Shown: in pieces, positions 47,301 to 59,200 of the stretch | Numbering within the stretch: the stretch's first letter is position 1 | How the letters are laid out: the number at the start of each line of letters is the position of its first letter | Assembly (NCBI GenBank): GCA_003184365.1 | Contig: NKYR01000123.1 | Coordinates: 45,194-109,193 of the forward strand | Source of the DNA: Evernia prunastri | Taxonomy: Eukaryota; Ascomycota; Lecanoromycetes; Lecanorales; Parmeliaceae | Length of the DNA: 64,000 bases | Direction: 5' to 3' | Notes under the pieces: generated by a model | Told to the model about the DNA's origin: nothing | What the model saw: the letters and a program-made list of their open reading frames with translations, nothing else | Databases searched by the model: none | Position numbers and translations under genes: made by a program

Positions 47301-47998
47301 TTATCAATAAATCGTAAAAATAGTTATTATAACACGTCGAGCTAAATCTCTATTCGAAGATTTTCGCTTATAATTAACTATATATGATTTTGAATAGAGT
47401 TATCAGCAAGAATAAGCTAGCTATTATGATTATAAAGAATCTATCGAGAAAACAGTCGAATCGATCGACGAGATATATTAGAAATAAGATGATTAAGCAT
47501 GTTCTCCTATCGACGACGAGTTTATAGTAGTGAAATTAGACGAATATCGCATAGGAGATAAATAGGCAAATAGATAGAAATCGTATAGTAGACATTGCAG
47601 GCGATTGCCGTATAGATCGCAATCAGAGTCTGATTTTATAGGGCTGACTGCATTTCGATATAGCGCCATGAATTTGATTTATGGATCTATACTTGTCTTT
47701 TAATATTAATATAATTTCGTTTATAGTAGATAACGCTCGCAATACTTTTTACGATCGTATAATTTATCGAGACTTTCAATTCTTTGAAAACATCTTAAAT
47801 AAGTTAACAAATCGTTCTAAAAATAACGTAATACTACTAAAAGAATACTCTACAATTCGAGCTTAGAATCTATTGAAAATGTATATATAATACACTTGAA
47901 TTAAGTTGTGTAAGATATAAGAAGATCGCTATATACAAAATCTATCAAGTTCCAACGCAGAATTACTAACGTGAAATCTAACTTCAATGAATTTTGAT
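44362..47998 (-). repeat. Inverted repeat pair, right copy (uninterrupted)
   Basis: Reverse-complement partner of 35632-43159, about 3.6 kb, without the four later insertions carried by the left copy. Heavily AT-shifted; no open coding frame. Confidence 0.75.
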
Positions 47999-48304
47999 AG
48001 ATTATAACTATTTACGAATATATAAATTTATAATATAATCTTTATAACTTAATTAAAGTTTATTATAAATTCTTTTGCAAATTTATATAAGCGTCGATTT
48101 CGCTATATCGAACGCTTAAAGAATAAGATTATAGAATATTTAATGCGATAAATTAATAGTGAGTCGAAATATAACGTGTGAATGTCTGTTAAGCGATTAA
48201 TATATATTAAAGATCTTATCGACGATTTCGAGACTAGTTAGAAGAAGATTATCGTTACGTTTCTATTTAAGAATTAGTTACGTATAATAATCGTCGTCGT
48301 ATCT
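47999..48304. other. AT-rich degraded sequence
   Basis: Nothing recognised. Confidence 0.45.
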
Positions 48305-48424
48305 TCTACTCTATTAAAGTCTACCTCGTCAATATCTACTTTATTAATATCGACTCTATTAATATCGACTCTATTAATATTAACTCTATTAAGGTCTACT
48401 CTATTAATATCGACTCTATTAAAG
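48305..48424 (+). repeat. 15-bp tandem repeat, 8 units
   Basis: Eight uninterrupted units of TCTACTCTATTAATA type, exactly 120 bp. Read in frame they give Ser-Thr-Leu-Leu-Ile/Lys pentamers, so this may be a decayed Ser/Thr/Pro-rich coding repeat. Confidence 0.85.
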
Positions 48425-49535
48425 TTTTCACGATCTCTAAAGACTATTATAGCTTTATAATATAATTCGTCGAATTTATCGTATATTAACGAGCATTATC
48501 ATATAGAAATTTGTTATTAAAAACGATGACTTTATTTGTATTCGAATATCTGTTACGACTATATCTGTCGTAGAAGTCTTTAGCAGATCTATCGAATTAG
48601 AAGAGATAGAAGAAGTTGGATTATGCTAGTATTAGTCTCTTCGTAGAAATCTCTACTTAAGCAGTCACTTTCTAGATAGATTAAAAAAGCTTTTTAATAT
48701 TCACGTCCTTGATAGATACATCGCATCATTATTTTTAATCTTAAAGTCGTCGTCTTCGAATTTATTTCGTTTAGATTTATAATTTTACGACGTCGAAGAA
48801 AACGAATTCTTTCGTTAATTTTTAATAAATTATTCTCTCGATTTAATATACGATTTAATTATTACTCTTTTAATTTTTTTTTATTATTATTTAAACGAGT
48901 TTTATATAAAGTAAATAATTCTCTTATTCTTCGTAATATGTATTTTATAACTTAATATTATTAAAACAACGTAATATAAATAATATATTTAGTCGTTTTC
49001 TTTATTATCTCTAAAGAGATTTTTTCTATTATTTTATTATATAAGACTTTTATACGTTTTATATTAATTATTAAGCGATCTCGCTACTATTATTATTAAT
49101 TACGTACTCTTTATAGTCGCTTTAATTAGTTAACGATTTACGTTATTAAATTTAGTAACGAAATTACTATTCTGTTCGTCAGCAAGAATAAATAATCGAT
49201 TATAGCCGATTACACCTCTGCTATCTTCTGGTCTGTCTTTAGATTTATTGTTATTCTTCAATCGATTATTAGCGGTTTTATAACGATATAATCAAAATTA
49301 TATAGCGATTGTAAAATAGTTATGAAAACGATATGAAGATCGACGAAAAATTCAAAAATCTCACTCTAAAATCAAAAAAAGTTACTTATTAATTGCACTT
49401 CGAGTTTCTCAATCGTCAATAACGACTCTATTCTATTGATAAACTATATTATAATCGACTTATTTAGATGACTCGAAAAAGTATTAAAGTAATTACTTAC
49501 TTATAGTATAATACTTACTTCACTCTATAAGTACG
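48425..49535. other. AT-rich degraded sequence
   Basis: No gene. A slightly GC-richer piece at about 49185-49255 (CAGCAAGAATAAATAATCG, TCTGCTATCTTCTGGTCTG) has no known match. Confidence 0.45.
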
Positions 49536-50420
49536 CTATTTTTCAGATAACTGCGAAGACTGCGAAGACTGAGAACTCTTCAAGACTGAAGTGACTATAT
49601 GACTGAATAACTGCAACGAATATAAATATAAGCATAAGCATAGACATGGGCAAGAGCATAAGTATAAATAAGAGTATAAATAAGGCTGAGACATCTTCAT
49701 TACTGCAGTGACTGCGGAGACTGCGGAGACTAAAAACTCTTCAAGACTGAAGTGACTGTATAACTGAATGACTGCAATGAATATGAGTATGGACAAAAGC
49801 ATGAATAAGACTGAGACATCTCCATTGCTGCAGTGACTGCAGTGACTACGGAAACTAAGAACTCTTCAAGACTGAAGTGATTGCATGACTGAATAATTGC
49901 ATAACTGCATAATTGCATAACTAAATAACTGCAATAAACATGGATATGGATAAGAGTATAACTGAGATATCTTCATTACTGCAGTGACTTCAAAGGCTGT
50001 GAAGGCTGAGAACTCTTCAAGACTAAAGTGACTACATGACTGAATAATTGCATAACTGTATAACTGCATAACTAAATAACTACAATAGATAGAGATATGA
50101 ATAAGAGCATAACTGAGATATCTTTATTGCTGCAGTGACTTTAAAGACTATGAAGACTGAGAACTTTTCAAGGCTGCAGTGACTAACTGTATAACTGCAT
50201 AACTAAATAACTGCAATAAGCATAAATATGGATAAAAGTATAACTGAGATATCTTTAATGCTGTAGTGACTTCAAAGGCTGTGAAGACTGCATAGCTGAA
50301 TAACTGAATGACTGTATAGATAAGAGCATAGACAAAAGCATGGGTATATGCAAGACTGAGATATTTCTATTGCTAAGTGACTTCGAAGACTGCGAAAGCT
50401 GAGAACTCTTTATTCGTGAC
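49536..50420. repeat. Minisatellite, about 6 imperfect units of 125-160 bp
   Basis: Units share GAGAACTCTTCAAGACTGAA, GTGACT..ATGACTGAATAACTGC, AAGAGCATAA and CTGAGACATCTTCATTACTG. Unit starts lie near 49569, 49729, 49855, 50007 and 50158, with a decayed end near 50282-50401. Short ACTGC/ACTGA motifs are repeated within units. Full of TG and CA dinucleotides, unlike the flanks. The minus-strand open frames here (for example 49730-49918) are by-products of the repeat. Confidence 0.85.
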
Positions 50421-52148
50421 TGTCTATTTGAAAAAATTAATTCATAGTTTAAATCGAATATATAGTTATATATTATCGATACAAAACTCGATACTAACTA
50501 ATATCTAGATTAGTAAGATTATAAATCGTTAGATACTCGATATTATTAGGTTTTAAACCTTCTATTCGTTTTATAACCGTGTTATAATCGTTATTTCATC
50601 GTAAAAAAACCTCGCGAAGGGCCTAGACAGTATAAATTTAATTTAAGTATTACTTTTTATAATTCTTTTAAATAAATTTTATTTCGTTTTATAATAAAAT
50701 ATCTCTAATATTCTTTAAATTTATTTTTTAAATTTTATTAAAAGAGTAAAAATATAACGAATCTTTTTTTTATCGAAGATAAAATTATTGTAAAAAATAA
50801 AGAGAATATAATTCTCGTAATCGCGAAAAATTATAATCGTCGCGTTATAATTATTAAGATATTACGTATTAAATATTTTAATAATATTTACTTTTTCATA
50901 ACTCGTATCGCGATAATAATTATTATTATATTTACAACGATATTCTCGCGTATCTTAAAATTTAATAAATTTAAATCTTTCGATAACGATTTATTTTTTA
51001 ATTTTAAACTTTATAAATTAAAAGTATTAAATTAAAATTCAATCTACGAAGCGAAAATCGTTCTTTAATAAAATAAAATCGATAGATATAAAGTATTCGT
51101 ATTCGTTAATTTTGTTAATTTTATTATTAAAAGTCGAATTAATATTACGTATAATATCTTAATTATTAAATTACGAAGTAAACGCATATTAAAAAGAGTC
51201 GTCTATATAACTATTATCGTATATTAAAACGTCTTTAAAATCGTTAAATAAAAAACTTCTAATTCGTAAGTTAATAAAAGTATTTCGCAAATTATTTGTT
51301 ATAGCTAGTTAAATAACTTCGTGTAAATAAAGCTATTAAAATTATAAGATAGTAAGAGTTTCTTTTTATAAAACTACGTAATAATTAAATATTATATAAG
51401 ACGTAATAAGCGAAATGTAAAAAAGTATACGTTGAATTATTAAATTAATTAATAGTTAAAGAAGAAGAAGAAATAAAATATACGTGAATATTTAAGACTT
51501 TATAATTAAATATTTTAGTTAATCGCGCTATTTACGACTCGGCAATATCGATTTTAATCGTCGTTAGTCGTCTTATCGACCTCGCCTTTATAGTAATATT
51601 CTAAAACACGAAATCTTTATAATTTATTGTTATATAATAGTATTTAGAAACAAGTAGAAATAAAGAATACAGATGTTATAATCGGGTTTATGATGTGGTA
51701 AAAGGATGTATTCTTCTATCTGCAGAAAGCTATTTAGTAGAAAAGGTCGAAGACACTAGTATAAGCAAGATCTAGATTCTTTTATACTTTTTCAGATAGA
51801 CAGTAATCTTTTATAAGAGACTTTCTGAAAGTCTTTGATAAGATTATATTAATTATCAACGAAAATAAAATAAGTTAATATATACAGATAGACAGAGAAA
51901 CAATTATTCGCTAGTAGAATTCAGAACTCTTTGATAATTTACTATATCTTACGAAATCTTTCTCAAGATCTTTTGACTAAAACTTTCTTGAGAGTAATCG
52001 ATACTTCTATAATAATCGATACTTTTATAGTACGTCGTTACTTGCGTTTGTTAATCGACAATAAAACTTATTTACTTTCGTAGTCTTTCATCAACTTCGT
52101 AGTCTTTAATAGATTATCGATAGAATATTATATATTACAAGTATAGGC
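50421..52148. other. AT-rich DNA with a less degraded part at 51640-52148
   Basis: No gene. About 51640-52148 is less AT-shifted (TGTTATAATCGGGTTTATGA, TCTATCTGCAGAAAGC) and could be an LTR-like insert, but no paired end or target duplication was found. Confidence 0.4.
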
Positions 52149-52515
52149 CCACGAATTCAATTCGTGGAACGTGTTCTGAGGGGCTGATTTTGGGGCCGCG
52201 TACCCCCGAGTTTCAGGGTCTGTTAAGGGTGAAAGATCTTCAGTCGAACACCACTCAGTCAATACATGACCGAATCAGAAGATTCTTACATCATTGAAAA
52301 GCGCGATTCGAGCTCTATAATCTGCGAAAGTTTGAAGATATTATATAATAATGGAATAGAGTCATTGAAGTTGCAAAAAGACTACACCCAAATTTTGATG
52401 AGGGCGCGCTCGGGAGACCTAGCGGGCTGAGTCAGCACGCGTTGCCTAAAAGCGTAATAACCCTAATTTTTTGATTGACTGCACATATAAATTTAAGGTA
52501 TTTTAGCTCAGCCCT
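52149..52515. other. GC-richer island, possible end of a Tc1/Fot-like DNA element
   Basis: Starts with a perfect hairpin CCACGAATT/AATTCGTGG (52157-52176). GGGCTGATTTTGG (52181) weakly resembles the reverse complement of the right edge (GGGCTGAGCTAAAATACC at about 52515). TA dinucleotides flank both edges. No transposase frame. Its low mutation load implies later arrival than its surroundings. Confidence 0.35.
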
Positions 52516-55500
52516 ATCTTATGATATTATATATACTGATATTCGTTTCTTTAATTCTTTCACTTGAATAGATATTCGAATTTTTCGTTACGTTTACTTA
52601 TAATTCTATTAATTTCGAATTTATTTTCTAAATCGTCGAAATTATTCTCGTTTCATATCGAAGAGAATTTGAGATTAACGTATCTTTTATATAAGTCTAA
52701 GACTGTTATTATCGTAACTATCGATAATTTTAATTAAGTAATCGAAATAATCAAATAAATATATATAATCGAAAGTAGCTTTAGACGATACGCGAGTTAT
52801 TTAATATTAGTTAAAATCTTAAATAAATCTTAAATAAATCGATACGTTATTATTCGAGCTTGCGATTAAATAATCTCGAAATTAAATAATTATAATATAA
52901 TCTGAGAAAGACTTCGTTATTTTTCTTGAGATTAATAATCGAATATTTAATATCGTAACGAGTTTTTATAAATATCGATACGAAAGTTATAATATCGTCA
53001 GTCTTTTTTTTTCTTAATAAGTCGAAGCTTATCAAAGATTTCGATAGATAATAAAAAATTCGCGAGTAATAGACTAATCGTATTCAAAATCTTGAAGTCG
53101 TAATATAATTTATTAGATATTATATCGATAACGAAGTTCGAAAAGTTATTAATAATAATCTAAATATATGATAAGATTTTAATTTAATTATCTTTCGATC
53201 GATTCGTGAAATAATAGCGTAATGTTATTTCGATTGTTTAATTAATTCGCTTCGATTAATCGTCGATTTATAAATAATAAGTCGTAAAGATAAGAAACTT
53301 AACGTCTAATTTAAAGAATATCTTTTTTTAGAAGATTAATATAAAGCGTTAATCTTAATCGCTGATAATACTTTTAAATATATTTCAATTATACTTTATT
53401 AATACACGAAGTATAATTTCTATTTACTTCGAAGTAATTTACTTCTTCTTTTCGAATATAAATAAAACTCTTTTAATATACTTATATATTAAATTAAATA
53501 GATAATTTATATTATTCTAATTAAGCGATAAGATAACGATAAAGTTTATAATTATCGTGTGAAAAGAAATAATAGAGATCGCGATAAAAATAAGCGAATC
53601 GTATAACTTATATCGCTTAATTTAATTTAATTAATAATTTGAATAATAAATTATATAAATTCGTAAGCGCTTAAATAAATATCGAATAAATAAGATATAA
53701 GATAATCGATCGTGATATCTGTGATAGTTCTTATAATTCGATAAATTATACGCTTATTTAAATATCTTCTATTTTATTTCAAATAAAATATATAAACGTT
53801 ATTTATTCTCGTTATTCACGTAATAAATAAAATTATTTCGTAGTATAAATAAAATCTCTAATACGCGTTTAAGTTCGTTCGATATTATTTAGATAGTTTT
53901 AATAACGACTGCAGAAGACTTCTCGAACTTCTTTGATACTGCTTAAATAATTTTGATAACGAATATAAAAAAATTCGATTCTTCGAAAGCTGCTTAAATA
54001 ATATAAATAACAACTATCGAAAACTTCGTTAATAAATCTTCGAATTTTGACGATAATATTTTTAAAAACTTTTCTCAGTATAAATTCTTGAAATAAGTCT
54101 ATTTCAGTCGTATTTTGAACTCGTCGAACATCTCGACGAAAGTAACGTAATAGACTTCTATCTTCTCGATAGCTAGAATAGAAGATTTCGATTAACTATC
54201 GTTACTGTTAATGCTATTATAAAGAATATCGAGTGCTTTCTTAGATTAATCTAAGTTGAAAATCTTTAATAAATAATACGATAGACGCGAGAGTGCATTA
54301 AATACGATATTAGATTTATCGAATTTATAACGTAGCTTTAAATTAAAAATCGAAAGATATTAAAATACGCGAATAAGTTTTAAATTAAGTTTATTAATGT
54401 TTATAATATTAAACGTAATTTATTTAAATATAAATATCGCAGTGGAGTAATCGATATAGATTATTATTAACGACTTTAAGCTAAACTCGATTATATAACG
54501 AATCGTCTTAACTACTTAGATTATATTAACTATTTTTAATTTTATAAATTAATAATTATACTTAATCGTATTTAAGTATCGATTTAAGAATAAAATTAAT
54601 TATATATCGATATAAGCGAGTTTATTGAAGTCTTTCGAGATGTAATTCTACTTATAATAATAGATTATAATTATAAAATCGAAATTCTTAAAAGCGTTTA
54701 GATTTATAAATAAAGATTTTATAATATTAAAATAAATTAAGAAGATGAGATTAATAAAAGTTTCTTAAAGACTGCGAAAAGCTTTCGTCTCTGCTTCGAT
54801 AAAATTATAATAAAATTTAATAATAAATCGTTTGCGAGATAAGCTTTTATTATCTATTGCTAAGTCTTTAATAAGTAAAATTTTTCGAATTTATAATAAA
54901 TTAGCTAGCTAAGCGTAGCGAGAGATTGATAATCGAAGTTATTTGATAAAATTTAAAAAAATTTCAAGATCTCGTAATATTTCGAAAAAACGTAAGATGA
55001 TAATAATTTAAATTTTCTCTTGAGATATAAATATATCTAATTTATCGATACGTTACTTAAATAAAGTAATCGAGAAATAATTAATAAAAGACTTAATAAA
55101 TAATAGACTAATTCTTCTTCTGCGAAAGAATTCAAAGATTTATCGTAAATAATTAAAATACTTCGATAAGATTCGAAAAAAGATAATAATATTATCGACG
55201 AAGATTTTAACGAAGTTTTTAATTAATTTTAATATAATATCGATCTATCTTTAAACGTAGAGCGATAAGCTCTGATAATCTATAAGAGCAATTGTCGGTT
55301 TCTTCTAATCTCGATAATTAATTATCATAAATTTATATCTATCTTTTCGAATTATTAAAAATTAATAAAATTATTTAACGATATTTATAATTGATAAATA
55401 TAAATAATTAAGTAATAGCGTTATAATTTTCGACTATAACGAAAGAAAATACGAATTAATTAAAATAATTTTATTGAGTCGCGAATATCTATAATAACGC

Positions 55501-56277
55501 GATTTTTACGACTTATAATCGTATTTTTTTAAATTACAAATATCGAATAACTATAGAGAGTAGATTATATTAATCACGTTATTTTGCTCTGCTTATAAAT
55601 TTTATTAAACGTGATATTAATAACTTTTCTACCTTTCTATTTTATCGAATATACTCGAATTAATTTAAAGGTTATATCGAATTTCAGTCGAATTGACATT
55701 TATTCGAATTTCGAAATATCGACTATTTACTCTTAATCGACGAATAAGTTTTGATACTCGTTAAGCAAATATATCAAAGATTTAGCTATATTAGATTTTT
55801 CGTAGACTATCACTTTATTAAATATAATATATTTTAAGAATAAATTAATAATAATAGCTGAGCTATCTATTATAAACGCTATTAAAGACTTTCTTAGATC
55901 GATCTAAAGATTTAATATTATTACGACTGCTGTTATAGTAGTAGTAATAATAACGATATTCTTCTCAAGATGTTCTGAAGCTGACGACAGCGATGAGGTG
56001 TTTAAGGATATCGACAGCGACGTCTCGTCGTCGATATGTCTGAAACTATATGCGATATCTTATCGTGATGTCTTTAGAGATTTAATACTTAATAATATTC
56101 TTCTCATAAATCGCGATATTTTTTTGACGAATTTTAAAGTCAAAGATATTAAGACGAGTATTCTTAAGAAAGTCAAAGATCGTAATATCAGACGAAGACT
56201 TCGAGTATATCGTGATTCGACGTAGTTATCATTGTTTTCTTCAGTATTACAATCTTAATCTATTTAACGCGATCGAG
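52516..56277. other. AT-rich RIP-degraded repeat DNA
   Basis: No intact gene. Several short frames (for example 55998-56225) have no recognisable domain. Probably decayed transposons of undetermined type. Confidence 0.5.
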
Positions 56278-59200
56278 ATGCGACTTTATCGCGTCTTTAT
56301 TATTATTAAAATCTAAAATTTACGATCGAGACGTAATTATATCGTGTCTTTGTTATTATTGAAATCTAAGACGAGAGAGCGTGTTTTTATTGAGAATTTA
56401 GTTCGAAAGTAATATAATCGAAAGATTTCAGAGATAAAAGATCTCGATAGAAGAAAACAATTCTACGAAAATCTTCACAGTTTATAAAAAAGATACACAT
56501 ATAGATTAAATATTATTATTCTAATTTTTTATAATAAGCGACTCTAAGTTTAGAAGCGAAATAACGAATAATATATCGAGCTTTTATTCGATTATAGTTA
56601 ATAGATAGTTATCTAAGAATTAATAGAATAATAAAGACGAGAATAGTATATTATTAAATAACGGTATATCAATCGATAAGCTATCTGATTTAAAAGTATT
56701 ACATAAAAATTCTACATTTAAAGTCGAGTTTAAAGACTTTATTCGATTCGAAGAACGTCGATTATATACGCTTTTTATATTATTCGAATTCGATAATTAA
56801 ATTATTAATGTTTTTGATATAGAAGAGAAAGTTAAGATTAAGATCGTTAAAAAAGTAAGAAGAGAAGTAAAGCAAACGATAAGAATAAAGAAGATAGCGA
56901 CGATAAAAAAGAATAAAAACAAATTTTCTAAATTCTATCGTTATTATCAAGCGAATCATTAATCGAAAACGTGCTTAAACGATATAAGCGTCGAATTTAA
57001 TAAAATAAATTCATCTTTTTTTTTAATTTAAGACGTCGAAGAAAAAAGAAAAAAAGAGAGAAAGAGTTAGCGTATAGATCTCTCTTCGATAAAAACGTAG
57101 AAAGAGAATAATAATCAATTCTATCTTGAGATCGAGTGTGTTAAATAATAAATAATCTATTTCTCTGAGAGCGTCGCGAAAGTTATTTAATAATCTCTTC
57201 GTTGAAAATACGAAATTCGTTTCACTTTCGTTATTCTTATTTCGAACTTTATCGATATTTGAATTATTATTTATCTCGAATAATATCGAACTCGCTATAC
57301 GATTACGTCTTTCTTTTATCTCTCGCTTTAATCTTCTCAATAATAAATAAAAAGAGATATCAAAATAAAAGAATAAGAAAAAGATTATCGAGTTTATTTT
57401 TATTCGAAGATAAGAAAAAGACGAATCGAAGCTCGTAAAAGATTTTAGATATTCGAACGAAAGATAATTATATTTATTAATATCGATAGCATTAAGAGAC
57501 GATAGCGTCTTAGCTACGTATTAAATTATCGATACGTTAATTAATAATTACGTTCTCGCGAATAAAATATTCTCGAAATATTTTAATTATAATAAAAAAG
57601 ATTAACTAATATACTGCGATTCGCGAAAAATAGTAAATATAAAAATTAATAAGATCTTCTTAATTTTTAAAAAAGAGATCTTTACGAGCGAATATTATAT
57701 ATCGAGATTTTACGTATTTATCGCTTATCGTATAAAGTCGATTTTCTCGAAGAATAAACGATTCGAAATAACGAGATAAATTGCGATTATTTCGCTATTT
57801 CAGAAATATAAGTTTTAACTAAATTATTTAAATTATAAATTCGTAATAAAATTTAAATTGCTTTTAATATTCGAAAGAAGTTCGAAAGTATATAGATTTC
57901 TAATATCGATAAGAAATGTGAATACGAATTTTAATAAGTCGTTTAAATTACGATTCGTGATAATCGATTAAAAAAAACGCTATAACTTTTATTATGACGA
58001 TTATTTAACGCGATACTATAAGCAGATCAAGATAATATAACTATCGATAAAATATCTCTGTCATAATTTATTATTAAGCGATAGATTATTCGACGCACGA
58101 ACGTGAAAAGTTTTTTTCTTATTTTTTTTTTTACGATTATACATTTAAAAGTTTTATATTTATATATATAATTGATTTTAAACTTTGATTAACGCTTAAT
58201 CAAGATAATATTCAAAACTTTTATAGATAAAATTAATATCGTTTCGCTTAACGTTAGATTAATATTTAAACTTAATAAGTTTAAACGTATATATAATATA
58301 TTGTAGCGATATAAAGTAAATATTTTATTAATTTAGAAGTTCGAAATAATAAAAAAGATATAGATCTACTTTCAAAAGACTTTCTCACTAATATCGATTA
58401 CGATTTATTATATAAACGACTCGAATCAAGACGAAACAAATCGTGATATCGCAATTATCATTAATAATAAGATAATAATATAATAAATAAATAACGAATA
58501 AGATTATGAAATCTTTTATAGCGAAGATGAACGTCTATTGATTTATAGAATAATAAGTCGTAATTAGTCGATCACGATCGCATATATCTATATTTTCGTA
58601 AAGAACGAGAAAAGACTTTCTTGACTTAAATAAATTAATAAGAAGTTAAAAATATTTTCATTAAATATCTTATATAACGTGATGAAGAGTGATTAAAACT
58701 TGATTTTAAAGTTTATTGATAAAGTTATCAACGTTAACAAAGCGACGATCTAGCAAAAGATAAGATTCGCGAAGCTTCTTAAAAATTTAGAGAAAGATAC
58801 TTATAATCTAACGAATAATTAAAGATATAATTACTTGAAGAATAGATTATTTATCTTCTTCATAGAAAAATCTAGATATATCGTATTTCGAATAGATCGT
58901 ATTTATATTCGAAATAACTAACTCGAAGTTTCGAAGAAATCAAGTATCGAATCGAATAAATTATTAACAAATTACAAAGTAATTATAGCGATTTTATATT
59001 TCGATAGAACGTCGAATAGAGACATTAAACGATAACGTCTTAATTCGCTATTATTTAAAAGATTTAAGATAAAAGAGACGACGCGAAAAGCGCTAAAACT
59101 TCTTTTCTAAATTAATTTTCTAAAGAAATAAAGTTTATATAAAGCTGCGATCTCGAGCACGATAAAGAATTTAATAATAATCGATCGTAAAATCGATTAT

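Noticed and set aside
49536..50069. Overlapping minus-strand frames of 62-88 codons as a Ser/Tyr/Cys-rich secreted protein family
   Set aside because: They recur with the minisatellite units, start and stop at different places in each unit and have no conserved start, so they follow from the repeat.
55998..56225. 75-codon frame just before LINE copy 2 as a host gene
   Set aside because: It sits in degraded DNA with no domain; short and consistent with chance.
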